Below, in pieces: positions 45,490 through 54,833 of a DNA stretch of 64,000 nucleotides. Position 1 is the first letter of the stretch. Each line of letters opens with the position of its first letter. The DNA is from JABWBD01 sp040768665. Lineage in GTDB: Bacteria > Planctomycetota > Planctomycetia > Pirellulales > Thermoguttaceae. The DNA lies in assembly GCA_040768665.1 (NCBI GenBank), contig JAXGMN010000054.1, positions 1 through 64,000 of the forward strand, read 5' to 3'. Made by a program: the position numbers and the translations under genes. The notes under the pieces are model-generated. The model was not told the origin of the DNA. It saw only the letters and a program-made list of their open reading frames with translations, and ran no database searches.

Positions 45490-45596
45490 CTAAGAGCCGA
45501 TCCCAAAACCTCGCGAGGAGAAGGGGACAGGCACACTTTGCTCCGAAGACTCCGCAAAATAAGCCAGTCCCCGACGGTTTTGGGGTAGGCTCTTAG
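45490..45596. repeat. GGGGACAGGCAC-family repeat between convergent genes
   Basis: 107 bp. Terminal arms CTAAGAGCCGATCCCAAAAC and GTTTTGGGGTAGGCTCTTAG match closely; inner arms are GGGGACAGGCACACTTTGC and GCAAAATAAGCCAGTCCCC. Its right end lies 1 base after the stop codon of the aminotransferase (45598-45600, minus). Confidence 0.85.
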
Positions 45597-45597
45597 C

Positions 45598-46941
45598 TCA
45601 TCGCATGGCCGCAGCATACTGAGCCGCCTCTTTCATCAACTCGATCGCCCGGCAAATTCGCGGCAACTCTTCAAACCCGTACGACAACCGCAACTGACGC
45701 CGCCCGGCCTCCACAAGTTCGCCACGGCGATGGGCGCAGAACTCACCCGGAATATAAGCCACGCGTGCCTTCTTCGATCCCACCTGGCCGTCGACCTGCG
45801 GGTCGCCGGTCGTCCGCGACAGAAACCGGAAGAAGGCCGAGTTCTCGTGCGTCTCCACCGAGTCGAAAGTCAGGTAGTAGTAAAACCCGGCTGTGCCGCC
45901 GCGCACGTCAGTCAGAAACGGCCCGAGGTTTGCGTCGATCCACTGCCGCGTTGCCGCCGCCTTGTCGCGATAGCCCAGGTTCACTCTGCGAATTTGTTCG
46001 GCGACGTGGCGATCCAAAAGGTAGCTTGCCATCTCCTGCGTCACCAGCGGGGCGCTGAATCCGGCGTCGCTCGTCCTTTGCACCATCGCATCGACAAACG
46101 GCCCCGGCGGACCGATCATATAGCCAATCCGCAGCGACGGGGCAAGAATCTTCGAAAGCGTCCCGATTTCGTAAACAAGGCCCTCCTTGTCGCAGAGCAA
46201 CCCGGACTGCGGACGCTCCACCTCCGGATCGTGAATCAGGTCTTCGTAGGCCTTGTCAAAGAAGACCGGAATCCGGGTTCCGACCTCCCGTGACAGTCTC
46301 GCGGCAATCTCAACCAGCCGCCGTCTTCGCTCCGTGTTCAGTATCGTGCAAGTCGGATTGTTGACTGTAACCACGTAGAAAAACCGAATCTCGCGCCGGC
46401 GGCTCCCCAATTCCTCGAGCTTCGCCGCGAGCCGGTCGGTATCCAGTCCATGCTCGTCTTCCGCGACGGCGCACACCTCATAACCAAGCCTCTCGAGAAA
46501 ATTGCAGTAAATGTAGTAGATCGGGTCTGCCGTGATCACGATCCCCGGCTTGAGAACGTGGGCGATGCTTTCCAGCAGGCTGGTCGCACCATTTGGCCCG
46601 ACGATGATTCGGTTCTTGGCGAGTACCTCGTCGGTCAGCCGGCCAACGCCCTTGCCCACGTGAAATTGCCGGATCGACTCGATCAGGTTTTCGGATCCGT
46701 CGGGCCCGCCATAATTCAGAGCGACGCGGTACTTGCTCGGGTTTGCAAGGACTTCATGCAGTGCTTCTTCGATAGCCGCTCGTGGGATCGTGTTCTCGTT
46801 CACGTAGCCCACGCCCAGATTGATATCTACGTCATCCCGAAAGTCGACCGCGAACGCCGCCATCATTCGGGCGACGGGTGACGGTTCGGCCGACATCCGG
46901 CCGTACTGCGAGAGAAGCCTTTCATCTGCATCCATGGGCAT
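45598..46941 (-). CDS. class I/II PLP-dependent aminotransferase
   Basis: 447 residues. Fold-type I aminotransferase: substrate/cofactor loop VGPNGATSLLESIA, VVTVNNPTCTI, FFDKAYEDLI, and the Schiff-base Lys in IGTLSKILAPSLRIGY, with the late Arg in RLSYGFEEL. It resembles the 2-aminoadipate/MocR-like aminotransferase group without the DNA-binding part. Substrate unknown. The tail ends directly at the repeat at 45596. Confidence 0.9.
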   Translation of the reverse strand: MPMDADERLLSQYGRMSAEPSPVARMMAAFAVDFRDDVDINLGVGYVNENTIPRAAIEEALHEVLANPSKYRVALNYGGPDGSENLIESIRQFHVGKGVGRLTDEVLAKNRIIVGPNGATSLLESIAHVLKPGIVITADPIYYIYCNFLERLGYEVCAVAEDEHGLDTDRLAAKLEELGSRRREIRFFYVVTVNNPTCTILNTERRRRLVEIAARLSREVGTRIPVFFDKAYEDLIHDPEVERPQSGLLCDKEGLVYEIGTLSKILAPSLRIGYMIGPPGPFVDAMVQRTSDAGFSAPLVTQEMASYLLDRHVAEQIRRVNLGYRDKAAATRQWIDANLGPFLTDVRGGTAGFYYYLTFDSVETHENSAFFRFLSRTTGDPQVDGQVGSKKARVAYIPGEFCAHRRGELVEAGRRQLRLSYGFEELPRICRAIELMKEAAQYAAAMR

Positions 46942-47058
46942 TCGTCCGGTGATCGAGCAACTGCCTCATTCCGTTTGTTCGTAGCTTAACGGACCGCCCC
47001 GCCGGCGCTCAACAGGAGCCCGGTGTCGGGTGCCTTTTTTCGTCCTCCCGACGCTCCG

Positions 47059-48081
47059 CTAGCGCCCGGCCTTGGTGGCTGTCCTGATCCGGCACAAGTA
47101 CATGTCCGCCGTAATAAAGAGCGTCGATCCGTCCTCTCCGAACGCGCAGTTGGCCGTCGGCACGCCGGGATTGATGCGGCCCAGCCATTTGCCGTCGGGC
47201 GCGAAAACATTCACGCCGCCGGGGCCTGTCGCAAACAGGTTTCCCGCCCGATCGACCTTCAATCCATCCGGCAACCCCTTCAGGTCGCCGACCCAATCCG
47301 TGGCATCGAAGAAGACTCGCCCCTCGTCGATCGTGCCGTCGTCTTTCACGTGGTAAGCCATCCAGATCGCCTTCTTGGGATCCGACTGGGCCACGTAGAG
47401 GATGCTCTCGTCCGGCGAAAAGGCGATACCGTTGGGCCGAGTAAGCTTATCGGTCAGAAGCGTCAGCTTTCCGTTCGTCGACAGTCGGTAGACGCCGCAG
47501 AAGTCGAGTTCCCGCAGCTTCTCCTGCTGCCCCGGCGGCAGCCCGTACGGCGGATCGGTAAAGTAGAGATCACCATTAGACTTGTACACTGCGTCGTTGG
47601 GGCTGTTCAAGCGTTTGCCCCGGTAACGGTCGACAAGGGTCACGAACGTTCCATCCTGATCCAGCCTCGCGACCTGGCGATTGCCGTGCTGGCAGAGAAC
47701 GAGCCTCCTTTGCGAATCGAACAGCAGCCCGTTCGACCCCATCTCTCCGCCACGCGCCGCCACCCCGGTATACCCGCTCGGCTTAAGGAAAACGCTGATT
47801 CCTTCGTGCGGGCTCCATTTCATGACGGAGTTGTTCGGAATGTCGGAGAAAAGCAGGTAACCGCCGCTCGGGTCCCAGACCGGCCCCTCCGACCACTCGA
47901 AACCCTCCGCCAACTTCTCCAGGACGGCGTCTTGCGGCACGACCGTATCGAACCGTGGATCCGCCCGTTCGACAGTACCGACTGCGGGGTAGGATCGCTC
48001 GCGCTCCGCAGCGTCGGCCATCCCGCCCACGACCGCAACCGCGCACCACGTAAAAACTGTTGCCACCCCTCGTACGTTCAT
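47059..48081 (-). CDS. secreted SMP-30/gluconolactonase family protein
   Basis: 340 residues from the ATG at 48081, favoured over the ATG at 48087 because GGGGAG is at the right distance. Signal peptide about 1-25. Six-bladed propeller with SMP-30 features: EGPVWDPSGGYLLFSDI (metal-binding Glu), LNSPNDAVYKSNGDLYFTDP (Asn/Asp ligands), LTRPNGIAFSPDESILYVA (Asn/Asp ligands). It is predicted to hydrolyse sugar lactones in the periplasm. Confidence 0.9.
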   Translation of the reverse strand: MNVRGVATVFTWCAVAVVGGMADAAERERSYPAVGTVERADPRFDTVVPQDAVLEKLAEGFEWSEGPVWDPSGGYLLFSDIPNNSVMKWSPHEGISVFLKPSGYTGVAARGGEMGSNGLLFDSQRRLVLCQHGNRQVARLDQDGTFVTLVDRYRGKRLNSPNDAVYKSNGDLYFTDPPYGLPPGQQEKLRELDFCGVYRLSTNGKLTLLTDKLTRPNGIAFSPDESILYVAQSDPKKAIWMAYHVKDDGTIDEGRVFFDATDWVGDLKGLPDGLKVDRAGNLFATGPGGVNVFAPDGKWLGRINPGVPTANCAFGEDGSTLFITADMYLCRIRTATKAGR

Positions 48082-48126
48082 GGCCATTCTCCCCAAGAAA
48101 GCGGTATCGGTGCCAGTCAACTTCGC

Positions 48127-48636
48127 CTACATTCCTTCCTCATCCGCCGACGGACCATACAGCGCGGGCACCGGCACGTCATTCAACCGCAGGTAAACGC
48201 ACAGATGCGCGCGGTGGTGGATGTTGTGACTGAGCACGAAACTGCGAAGCACAGCGATGCGAGGCAGCGTGAAGATGGTCTCGCCTGCCTTCAGCAACGA
48301 CCACGGCTCCAGGAATTGTCCGTCCGCAGTTGCCGCGATCGCGGCTCGCGCAGCGGCCACGTTCTTGTCAAACCGGTCGAGAATTGCCTCGCGTGACGTG
48401 GCCGGCGGAGTCCGGTAAGGCTCACCGTCCTTCGGGGCAACGTCAAATTCGTCCTGGTTCAGGCTTACGTCCACCCAACCCGGAATCTCCGCAAGGTGCA
48501 TCCCCACCCAGCCGATCGTATTGGATTTCTCGTGGACTTTCCAATCCAGCTTGTCCGCGGGGATCCGCTCGAGCACCTTTCGGGTATTGGCCATCTCATG
48601 ATCGAATTCCGGCAGGATCGATTGGCTCAAACTCAT
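48127..48636 (-). CDS. DinB-family protein
   Basis: 169 residues from the ATG at 48636, with GGAGGAAG upstream. Four-helix DinB/YfiT-like fold: LDWKVHEKSNTIGWVGMHLAEI gives the first His ligand and LSHNIHHRAHLCVYLR the other two. Such proteins bind a divalent metal; some are thiol-dependent (bacillithiol/mycothiol) transferases, most have unknown function. It lies 45 bases upstream of the SMP-30 gene on the same strand. Confidence 0.9.
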   Translation of the reverse strand: MSLSQSILPEFDHEMANTRKVLERIPADKLDWKVHEKSNTIGWVGMHLAEIPGWVDVSLNQDEFDVAPKDGEPYRTPPATSREAILDRFDKNVAAARAAIAATADGQFLEPWSLLKAGETIFTLPRIAVLRSFVLSHNIHHRAHLCVYLRLNDVPVPALYGPSADEEGM

Positions 48637-49182
48637 GGCTTCCTCCAGGAAGAAGAGACTGCGACATGCCATACCGCCCGAGACTACTCGACAGATCTTA
48701 TCACGCCAGACGTTCGACGTCGAATACGGGGTGCTGGAGACTGCTTCTTCTACAGGTTGATTCTCCGGTTCCAAGACTGCTGAAGGACTGGGTTTGCAAC
48801 CGGTGGTGCTTGATTGGACGACAGGTACAAGATGTTGCGGTGCATGGCCCCCTTTCCTGGCGCGGTTTTGGGCTGGAGGCAATCGGCCTCTTGGTTCGGG
48901 TGGCTGTCTTCAAGGGAGTGTTTTTCAAGACCGATTGGGCGCGGTATGAAGAGGCGCGGCCGGGGACACTGCGGCTGGTACTGAGGGCAAAGAATCATCG
49001 GCGCTTTGACACGAGAGTGTCGTGGAGTGCTCTTGGCACGCCGAGCTGCATCACCCAAAAGAATGTCTGCATCGGGCCGGGCGATGTACTCGGCGGGGTC
49101 CACCGGTGCCGGGCAGATCTTTGCTTGCTGAAGGATTCTGGCCGTCCTCAGCAACCGTGGCCGTGAGATGTTCCCATGGGGC
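48637..49182. other. intergenic region, 546 bp, no recognised gene
   Basis: Several overlapping open frames exist on both strands but none shows a protein-like composition, a good ribosome site or a recognisable motif. It could hold a decayed gene. Confidence 0.45.
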
Positions 49183-49455
49183 CTAAGCTGCCACCGCAAG
49201 CTGCTCGACTCGCTCAAACAGGTTGATTGTCTTGAGCATCTCGCCGTTCTCGCTGTAGAACTGCAAGAGGCCGACATCGACCAACCACATGGCCATGAGG
49301 TCGTCCGTGCGATAGGTCCGGGCGACGTAGCGGCCCCGCTGCATGACGACTTCCTCCTCCAGATCGAAGAGTCGGAAGGGCTGAACTCCCAGTGCCCGAA
49401 GCGTCCAGACGACCAGTCTGCGGACCTCCTGCGGGTCCGGTTCGATTCGCATCAT
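49183..49455 (-). CDS. small conserved-type hypothetical protein
   Basis: 90 residues from a double ATG (49455/49452) preceded by AGGAGG. Composition is protein-like: EVRRLVVWTLRALGVQPFRL, LEEEVVMQRGRYVARTYRTD, LMAMWLVDVGLLQFYSENGE. Mixed alpha/beta, no membrane segment. No family recognised; no partner gene on the same strand. Confidence 0.65.
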   Translation of the reverse strand: MMRIEPDPQEVRRLVVWTLRALGVQPFRLFDLEEEVVMQRGRYVARTYRTDDLMAMWLVDVGLLQFYSENGEMLKTINLFERVEQLAVAA

Positions 49456-49791
49456 CGCAACCTCCTGTTGCTGATTTCGACGTCCTGCCGTGCTGTGCGA
49501 GCCACCAATCTACCGCTGATTGCCTTACGAGAAAATAGCGATTCTTTCGTTGCGTGTGTGACCACCAAGAGCGTCGATTTCTCAGTCCGGATCCAAGGGC
49601 GTAAGTGGGTGCGGGTATTGGAGTTATTGCTCCGCCGGAGTGCGTCGAAAGTGCGCCACGCGGTACGGAATCGCCGCGCGGTGAGTTTCTGCTGCACTGC
49701 CGCCAATGCGCGTGACCGTGCGCAGCACATCGGGTACAATGGCTGGAACGAGGGGACCCCGCACCGCATTCACTCGTTGCCGCCTACGGCC
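49456..49791. other. divergent intergenic region, 336 bp
   Basis: It separates the 90-residue gene (minus) from the Rpn-family gene (plus). Nothing specific is recognised. Confidence 0.4.
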
Positions 49792-50754
49792 ATGCCGCTC
49801 GGAATTCGCCCCATCAACGACTTCGCCTTCAAGAGGACCTTCGGGACCCCGGAGAACCGTGCGGCCTTGATCAGTCTGCTCAACGCGATTCTCAAGCTGA
49901 CTTCGCCGATCGTCGACGTTACGATCGAAAACCCGTTCAACCTGCAGGATTTCGAGGACGACAAACTGTCGGTGCTCGACATCAAGGCCGTCGATCGCTC
50001 GGGAGCGATCTACCATATCGAGATGCAGTTGGCGATTTTCGCGGGCCTGGTGCAACGCATCGTCTTCTACGGTTGCGAACTCTATACCGATCAACTTAGG
50101 GCGGGAGACGACTACGCGGGACTCCATCCCGTCTATTCCATTTGCCTGGTGAACGGCATTCTGTGGCCGGACGCACCCCAAGTCCACCATGCTTTTCGCC
50201 TGGCCGACGAGGAATCGGGGCGGGTCCTGCGTGGAACGTTGGAAATTCACACAATCGAGCTGGGAAGATATACTTTAGGGGAGACGGATCTGACGGCCGA
50301 CGACATGCTCAACTGCTGGCTGTACTGGCTCTTGCACGCACAGGATTATGAGCCCGCGGCGCTGCTGGAGCTGTTGCCCCAACCGGCGATACGGCAGGCG
50401 ACGGAGACGCTTGCCAGGATATCACAAATCAGTGAGGACAAAGCGATGTACGACGCGAGAGAGAAAGCGATTCGAGACCGGAAGTGGGAGCTCAACGCTG
50501 CCTACCGCGACGGCGAACGAGAAGGCAAGATCGAAGGCAAGATCGAAGGCAAGATCGAAGGCAAGATCGAAGGCAAGATCGAAGGCAAGATCGAAGGCAA
50601 GATCGAAGGCAAGATCGAGTTGATCCGCACACTCCAGGGGATACTGTCTATTCCTATCAGCGAGGAGCAGGAACTGCGTGGGATGACCTTGGAACAGCTT
50701 GAGGCATTCACGAGCAGTTTGCAGGAGAGAATACGCAGGCGCCCGTCTCGGTAG
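49792..50754 (+). CDS. Rpn-family PD-(D/E)XK nuclease/putative transposase
   Basis: 320 residues from the ATG at 49792 (MPLGIRPINDFAFKRTFGTP), where family homology begins, although no ribosome site is visible. Rpn features: KRTFGTPENRAALISLLNAIL, then LSVLDIKAVDRSGAIYHIEMQ, the D...ExQ variant of the PD-(D/E)XK site, and VFYGCELYTDQL. Rpn proteins are DNA endonucleases reported to promote RecA-independent recombination, with a suggested role in phage defence. The C-terminal region carries eight exact EGKI repeats. Confidence 0.9.
   Translation: MPLGIRPINDFAFKRTFGTPENRAALISLLNAILKLTSPIVDVTIENPFNLQDFEDDKLSVLDIKAVDRSGAIYHIEMQLAIFAGLVQRIVFYGCELYTDQLRAGDDYAGLHPVYSICLVNGILWPDAPQVHHAFRLADEESGRVLRGTLEIHTIELGRYTLGETDLTADDMLNCWLYWLLHAQDYEPAALLELLPQPAIRQATETLARISQISEDKAMYDAREKAIRDRKWELNAAYRDGEREGKIEGKIEGKIEGKIEGKIEGKIEGKIEGKIELIRTLQGILSIPISEEQELRGMTLEQLEAFTSSLQERIRRRPSR
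50521..50616 (+). repeat. eight exact 12-bp tandem repeats in the Rpn gene
   Basis: GAAGGCAAGATC repeated eight times without a single change, encoding EGKI x8. The unit is a multiple of three, so copy-number change alters only the length of a charged helix and not the frame. Confidence 0.97.
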
Positions 50755-51030
50755 GAATCAACCGTGGTGCGGCTGCCGACGCAGAAGCCAAGCGCCAACG
50801 GACGAACGATGGTCTGCCCCATACCGACGCCTAATGCAGCGCCGAGGGATTCGGCGGCGAGAGAGCGGGAAACGGTTCCAGGAGCCGTTGTCGCCCATCC
50901 CAGTTCGCCTCCCCCCTTTGCATGTCTGATCTCAGCGATTTGATTTACGGCACGACGCTGCTCTGCATGAATTCGGTGTCCGGTCCGGTGCCGAATTCTG
51001 CCTGCCACACAGCGTTTGCAGTTTGAGTAT

Positions 51031-54000
51031 CTAACCCCGCGGCTGAACCGGATTCGCGGCGTCTTTGGGCATCTCCTTGCCGGTCGGCGGCCATGGGCTC
51101 GCTCCCGGCACGCGGAGATAATGGACGGCCGTGCGGCCCGAGGCCAGTTCTCTTGCCTCGATTTGCCAAACGCCCATCGGATCGTTCGGCGCGATGTCCA
51201 GGGGGATCTCGACTCTGCCGTCGGCAGCGCCATAGTAGCCGCTGAATTCTGCAGTCCCGCCGGCAGCATCGCGGATCGTCACTTCCACGGGCACTACCGC
51301 GTCGACCGGCTTGTTCTCGCCGTCGAGCACGCCGATCAGACACTTGCCCGACTTGCCCCGCTCGATCGACTCGGGTCCGGAAATCGCCACGCGCGCGATC
51401 GGCCGGCTGGTGATCATGTAGAGCTTGCCGTCGCACGGGCCGAGGGCCGCGTCGGTGAGTAGATGTCCGTTTTGTTCCCGGGCCGTTACCGGTTTGCCGT
51501 CCACGAGGTCGTAGACGAACCCTGCCGGGCGGCGAACGGCAACCGTGGCATCGGATGGCAGTCCATTTTCCATCACGCGACCGTGGTGACCGACGTAGTC
51601 GCCGTATTCCCGGTGATCGTTGACCAGGAAGAGATAGTCGGTGTCCTTGTAGCGACGGGTGTACGGGATCACATCGGGATTGGCCGTGTCGACATAAGGC
51701 CGATAGCTCGCGTCGAGCTTCTTGCGGAGTTCGGCGGCGAGTGCGACGAGGGCCGCCTTGTCCTCCTTGGCCTTTCCGGTCCGTTCGTAAGCGGTCAGCA
51801 CGACGTCCGGCTTGATCGCCGGCGCGAGGCGCTCGTCGCCGATGACGATTCCGCCGGCGGCCTGAAACTGTTTCACCTTTGCCGCGACCGATTCGGTGAG
51901 CACGTCGCAGTCGGCCATGATCAGCACACGGTAGCCTTCCAGCCCCTTTTCCGCCACGGTTTCATCATAGACGATTTCCGGCTGGAGGTGGGCCCAGAGC
52001 GAAACGAGGAAGGCGTCGGCCTGCCACTTGCCGCTCCAGCCGTAGGTACCGCGGCGAGCGAACATCTCGGAGGCAAAACTCTCGAGAAACGCCACATCGG
52101 TTTGCATGCGGGGCACCTGAAGGAGCGTCGGACCCAGCGGACGGACGACCTGGCCGATCAGACGCGCGAGTTCATGCTGCGTCTGGGGATGTGTAAAACG
52201 GTATCCGCCCGGCGGCGAGCAGGGCACCAGCGACTGCCAACCGTGATACATGATGCCGCGGATCGGACGGGCGATCTTCATCCAGAACGCCTCGCGGAGG
52301 TGCATCGGGGCAATCGTGATAAAGGGAGCCTCGGGCTGCTCGACTTCCCAACTGGCCTTGTACGGCACCGCGTCTTCGGGCTTCTTCGGTTCCGGCGCGG
52401 TCTGGCTGCGGTACCAGATGATCTGCGTCATCTTCATGACGTCCTGGCCCGGCTTGCCCTGCGCCATGGCGAGCAACTCCTCCGTCGCCACGGCGATCCG
52501 GATGGGGTCGGGATAGGAATAGGTCCACTGCGAAAGAACGTCGACGTCGCCTCCGCTGCCATAGACCTTGGCGACGCGGGCTGCCGGATCGTGATACGTC
52601 CAGAAATCTTTCTTGGCGGCCGACTTCAGGCCACGGACGAGTTCGGAGTTCAGGCCGTTCCAGCCGTCGCCGGTCTTCCAGTACCACTTATAGTAGACGT
52701 AGATCGGGTGATTATCCGGGATCACCCGCGACTCGGGAAAGCCGGACAGTTTCGTGTAGTCGACGCCCCACTTCGCGCTGACTTCAGCCGGGATGTCGAT
52801 ACCGGCGTGTTTTCGGAACGCCTCGACGTCGTGTGGATGGAAGCAGCAGTTGGCGCCGTCGCGAACCTCGGTGTGAACCATGGCCGCGCCAAACGCCGGA
52901 GATGGGCTGTAGGCCTGCGCGACCGACGCGCCCACGTTGTAGCAGCACTTCTGGAGTTCGGGGAACAGGCCGCAGATGTCTTTCGTGTACGGCTCTGTGT
53001 TGCGGTTCACCCGCTGGAACTGCTTCCGGTCGCGCATGGCGGAGCCGGGAGAGAGGCTCGCCACAACGGTGAGATTCTCGGCCAAAGCGAGGTCGAGCAT
53101 CTTCTTGTTCGCCTCGACCGTTTCGGGCTTCGAGGGGCTGATCGGCTTGCCCGCTTCGAAGATCGCGCCGTAGTCGGCCCCGAAGCCGAGCGCATGGGTG
53201 AATCCGATCCGCTTGAGCCGGTCCATTTCCTCGGTGATTCCGCCGTGGACGCCCCACATGAGCACCGGAAACTGGTTCGGCGGGCGGCGGGCGACCAATT
53301 GAACGCCAAAGGAATCGCGTGTCTCAAACGCCTCAGGAGCGGTCGCGACGAGTTGTGAGCGGATCGCGTACTCGCCCGGTCGCATGCGCGTTTGGACGGG
53401 GTAGTCGACCGTTGTGGCCGCACCCGGGGCGAGGTCGGCGATTTTCGTCTGCTCGACCGCGAGGCCATCGGTATCGATCGACACGGTTGCAGCGGCAAGG
53501 GGCCGGCGCTGCAGGTTCGTAACCGTGAACCGGACCGTGGCATCCGGCTCCATGCGGATGAACACACCGCGGTCGCTCGTCCTTTCGAACTTCGCCCGGC
53601 GGAACTCGCGGACACCGGTCGAGAGGCGGACCTGATCGATCAGGCCCGGGAAGCCGTGGTAGTAGCTGCCGATGCGGTCACCGATCGACAGCGGGTGCCT
53701 GCCGGGTGATATCGACTTGCGTGCCGGGACTTCCTTCCTGCCCGCGGGGATGCCGTTGACGTAAAAGGCACCCTCGCCCGCGCCGTCGTAGGTAAACGCG
53801 ACGTGGTACCACGTGCCGGATTCGAACCTTGCCGGTTCGGCGTGCCAGGTTTCCGATTCCGAACCGAAGCCGAGGACAGCCCGCAGGATGCGAGAACCGT
53901 TGCGATCGGCCGCACCGAGGATCAACTGGTAGTCGTCGTCGGCCACGTACTTCTTGTCGATCAGGAAGGAGTCGGGATAGTCGTTGTTCAGAGCTTCCTT

Positions 54001-54387
54001 GGGTTGGATCCACAACTCGATCGTGAACGGCCCTTTGGGGCTCAGGTCGGGATGAGGTTTGGCGACCGCCGCATGGCGCTCGTCGGCTACCGGCCAGCCG
54101 GGCGCCGATTCCAGGGCGCCGCCAAAGCGGCCCTGGGCGTTCACCTTCGCGCCGGAAAACGTCAACTCATGTCCATGGCCGGAAGCATCTTTCGTCTCCT
54201 CGCCAGAGTTGAACTGCCAGAGCCCGACGACATGCGGGCCGGTGGCGTCTTCGCCGGTGTACTCCGACTGCCATGGCTCGCACAGCGGCACCGCCGGCGG
54301 ATCCGCCGCCGAGACGATGGCACACGCGAAAACTGTCAGCAACCCCAACACGCTGCGGTATGTCGATCGCATTTCCGTTCGCCTCAT
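51031..54387 (-). CDS. large secreted LamG-domain protein with GH42-like barrel
   Basis: 1118 residues. The ATG at 54387 overlaps the stop of the DsrE-like gene (ATGA); a second ATG at 54372 is also possible. Signal peptide about 6-27 (SVLGLLTVFACAIVSA). A LamG/concanavalin-like domain (about 50-250: VVGLWQFNSG, PFTIELWIQPKE, GTWYHVAFTYDG, GLIDQVRLS) is followed by an Ig-like domain (about 270-360), a TIM-barrel-like region (VLMWGVHGGITEEMDRLKRI), a beta-galactosidase trimerisation-like domain (YRVLIMADCDVLTES) and C-terminal beta-sandwiches. A glycan-active role is inferred; catalytic Glu residues cannot be assigned safely. Confidence 0.8.
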   Translation of the reverse strand: MRRTEMRSTYRSVLGLLTVFACAIVSAADPPAVPLCEPWQSEYTGEDATGPHVVGLWQFNSGEETKDASGHGHELTFSGAKVNAQGRFGGALESAPGWPVADERHAAVAKPHPDLSPKGPFTIELWIQPKEALNNDYPDSFLIDKKYVADDDYQLILGAADRNGSRILRAVLGFGSESETWHAEPARFESGTWYHVAFTYDGAGEGAFYVNGIPAGRKEVPARKSISPGRHPLSIGDRIGSYYHGFPGLIDQVRLSTGVREFRRAKFERTSDRGVFIRMEPDATVRFTVTNLQRRPLAAATVSIDTDGLAVEQTKIADLAPGAATTVDYPVQTRMRPGEYAIRSQLVATAPEAFETRDSFGVQLVARRPPNQFPVLMWGVHGGITEEMDRLKRIGFTHALGFGADYGAIFEAGKPISPSKPETVEANKKMLDLALAENLTVVASLSPGSAMRDRKQFQRVNRNTEPYTKDICGLFPELQKCCYNVGASVAQAYSPSPAFGAAMVHTEVRDGANCCFHPHDVEAFRKHAGIDIPAEVSAKWGVDYTKLSGFPESRVIPDNHPIYVYYKWYWKTGDGWNGLNSELVRGLKSAAKKDFWTYHDPAARVAKVYGSGGDVDVLSQWTYSYPDPIRIAVATEELLAMAQGKPGQDVMKMTQIIWYRSQTAPEPKKPEDAVPYKASWEVEQPEAPFITIAPMHLREAFWMKIARPIRGIMYHGWQSLVPCSPPGGYRFTHPQTQHELARLIGQVVRPLGPTLLQVPRMQTDVAFLESFASEMFARRGTYGWSGKWQADAFLVSLWAHLQPEIVYDETVAEKGLEGYRVLIMADCDVLTESVAAKVKQFQAAGGIVIGDERLAPAIKPDVVLTAYERTGKAKEDKAALVALAAELRKKLDASYRPYVDTANPDVIPYTRRYKDTDYLFLVNDHREYGDYVGHHGRVMENGLPSDATVAVRRPAGFVYDLVDGKPVTAREQNGHLLTDAALGPCDGKLYMITSRPIARVAISGPESIERGKSGKCLIGVLDGENKPVDAVVPVEVTIRDAAGGTAEFSGYYGAADGRVEIPLDIAPNDPMGVWQIEARELASGRTAVHYLRVPGASPWPPTGKEMPKDAANPVQPRG

Positions 54388-54734
54388 GAAATCGTGATGA
54401 CCTTGTCCACTTCATTCATCATTCGCACGATATCGGGCATCCCCCGCCCTTCTCCGACAGCCATCTTGTCCTCCAGTCCGTAGTAGTCCAGGCACGTCAG
54501 GCAACTGACGATTTTCGTTCCGAGGCTTTCCAGCAGTCTCAGGCCAAGCACGAACGGTGAACCCTCGGCGACGCACTTCACACCTTCCGTGTAGAAACAG
54601 ATCACCGCGGGCTTCTCCGGAATACGTTCCAGAGTGTGGAAGAACTTATCGAGCATGTCCGTCCCAAATGCCGCGTCTTCCGGCTGCACGGTGCCCAGCG
54701 CCGGCGCCGTAACAAGGATCATGGTGTTCTTCAT
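54384..54734 (-). CDS. DsrE/YedF-like small sulfur-relay-type protein
   Basis: 116 residues, DsrE-like fold: ILVTAPALG, VICFYTEGVKCVAEGSPFV, LGTKIVSCLTCLDYYGLEDKMAVG. The CLTCLDYYGL motif matches the C-terminal domain of YedF-type proteins, whose TusA-like N-terminal domain is absent here. A role in thiol/sulfur handling is inferred. Its stop overlaps the start of the LamG-GH42-like gene, an odd partner. Confidence 0.82.
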   Translation of the reverse strand: MKNTMILVTAPALGTVQPEDAAFGTDMLDKFFHTLERIPEKPAVICFYTEGVKCVAEGSPFVLGLRLLESLGTKIVSCLTCLDYYGLEDKMAVGEGRGMPDIVRMMNEVDKVITIS

Positions 54735-54804
54735 GGCGGTTTTCCGATTCTGCCGGGAGCATTTTCGTTAACCGTTAGGATAGCAGGTTGGAAGGCTGGT
54801 GGCA

Positions 54805-54833
54805 GTAGGTCCCGCCCGGCAAGCGGGACCTAC
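54805..54833 (-). repeat. GTAGGTCCCGC hairpin that supplies the yraN stop codon
   Basis: Perfect 11-bp stem GTAGGTCCCGC/GCGGGACCTAC with loop CCGGCAA. On the minus strand the TAG stop of yraN (54830-54832) lies inside the first arm. Related hairpins occur at about 60489-60513, 60656-60680 and 60804-60830. Confidence 0.8.

Noticed and set aside
50500..50700. RQDR-repeat open frames overlapping the Rpn repeat
   Set aside because: They are alternative-frame readings of the 12-bp repeat inside the Rpn gene.
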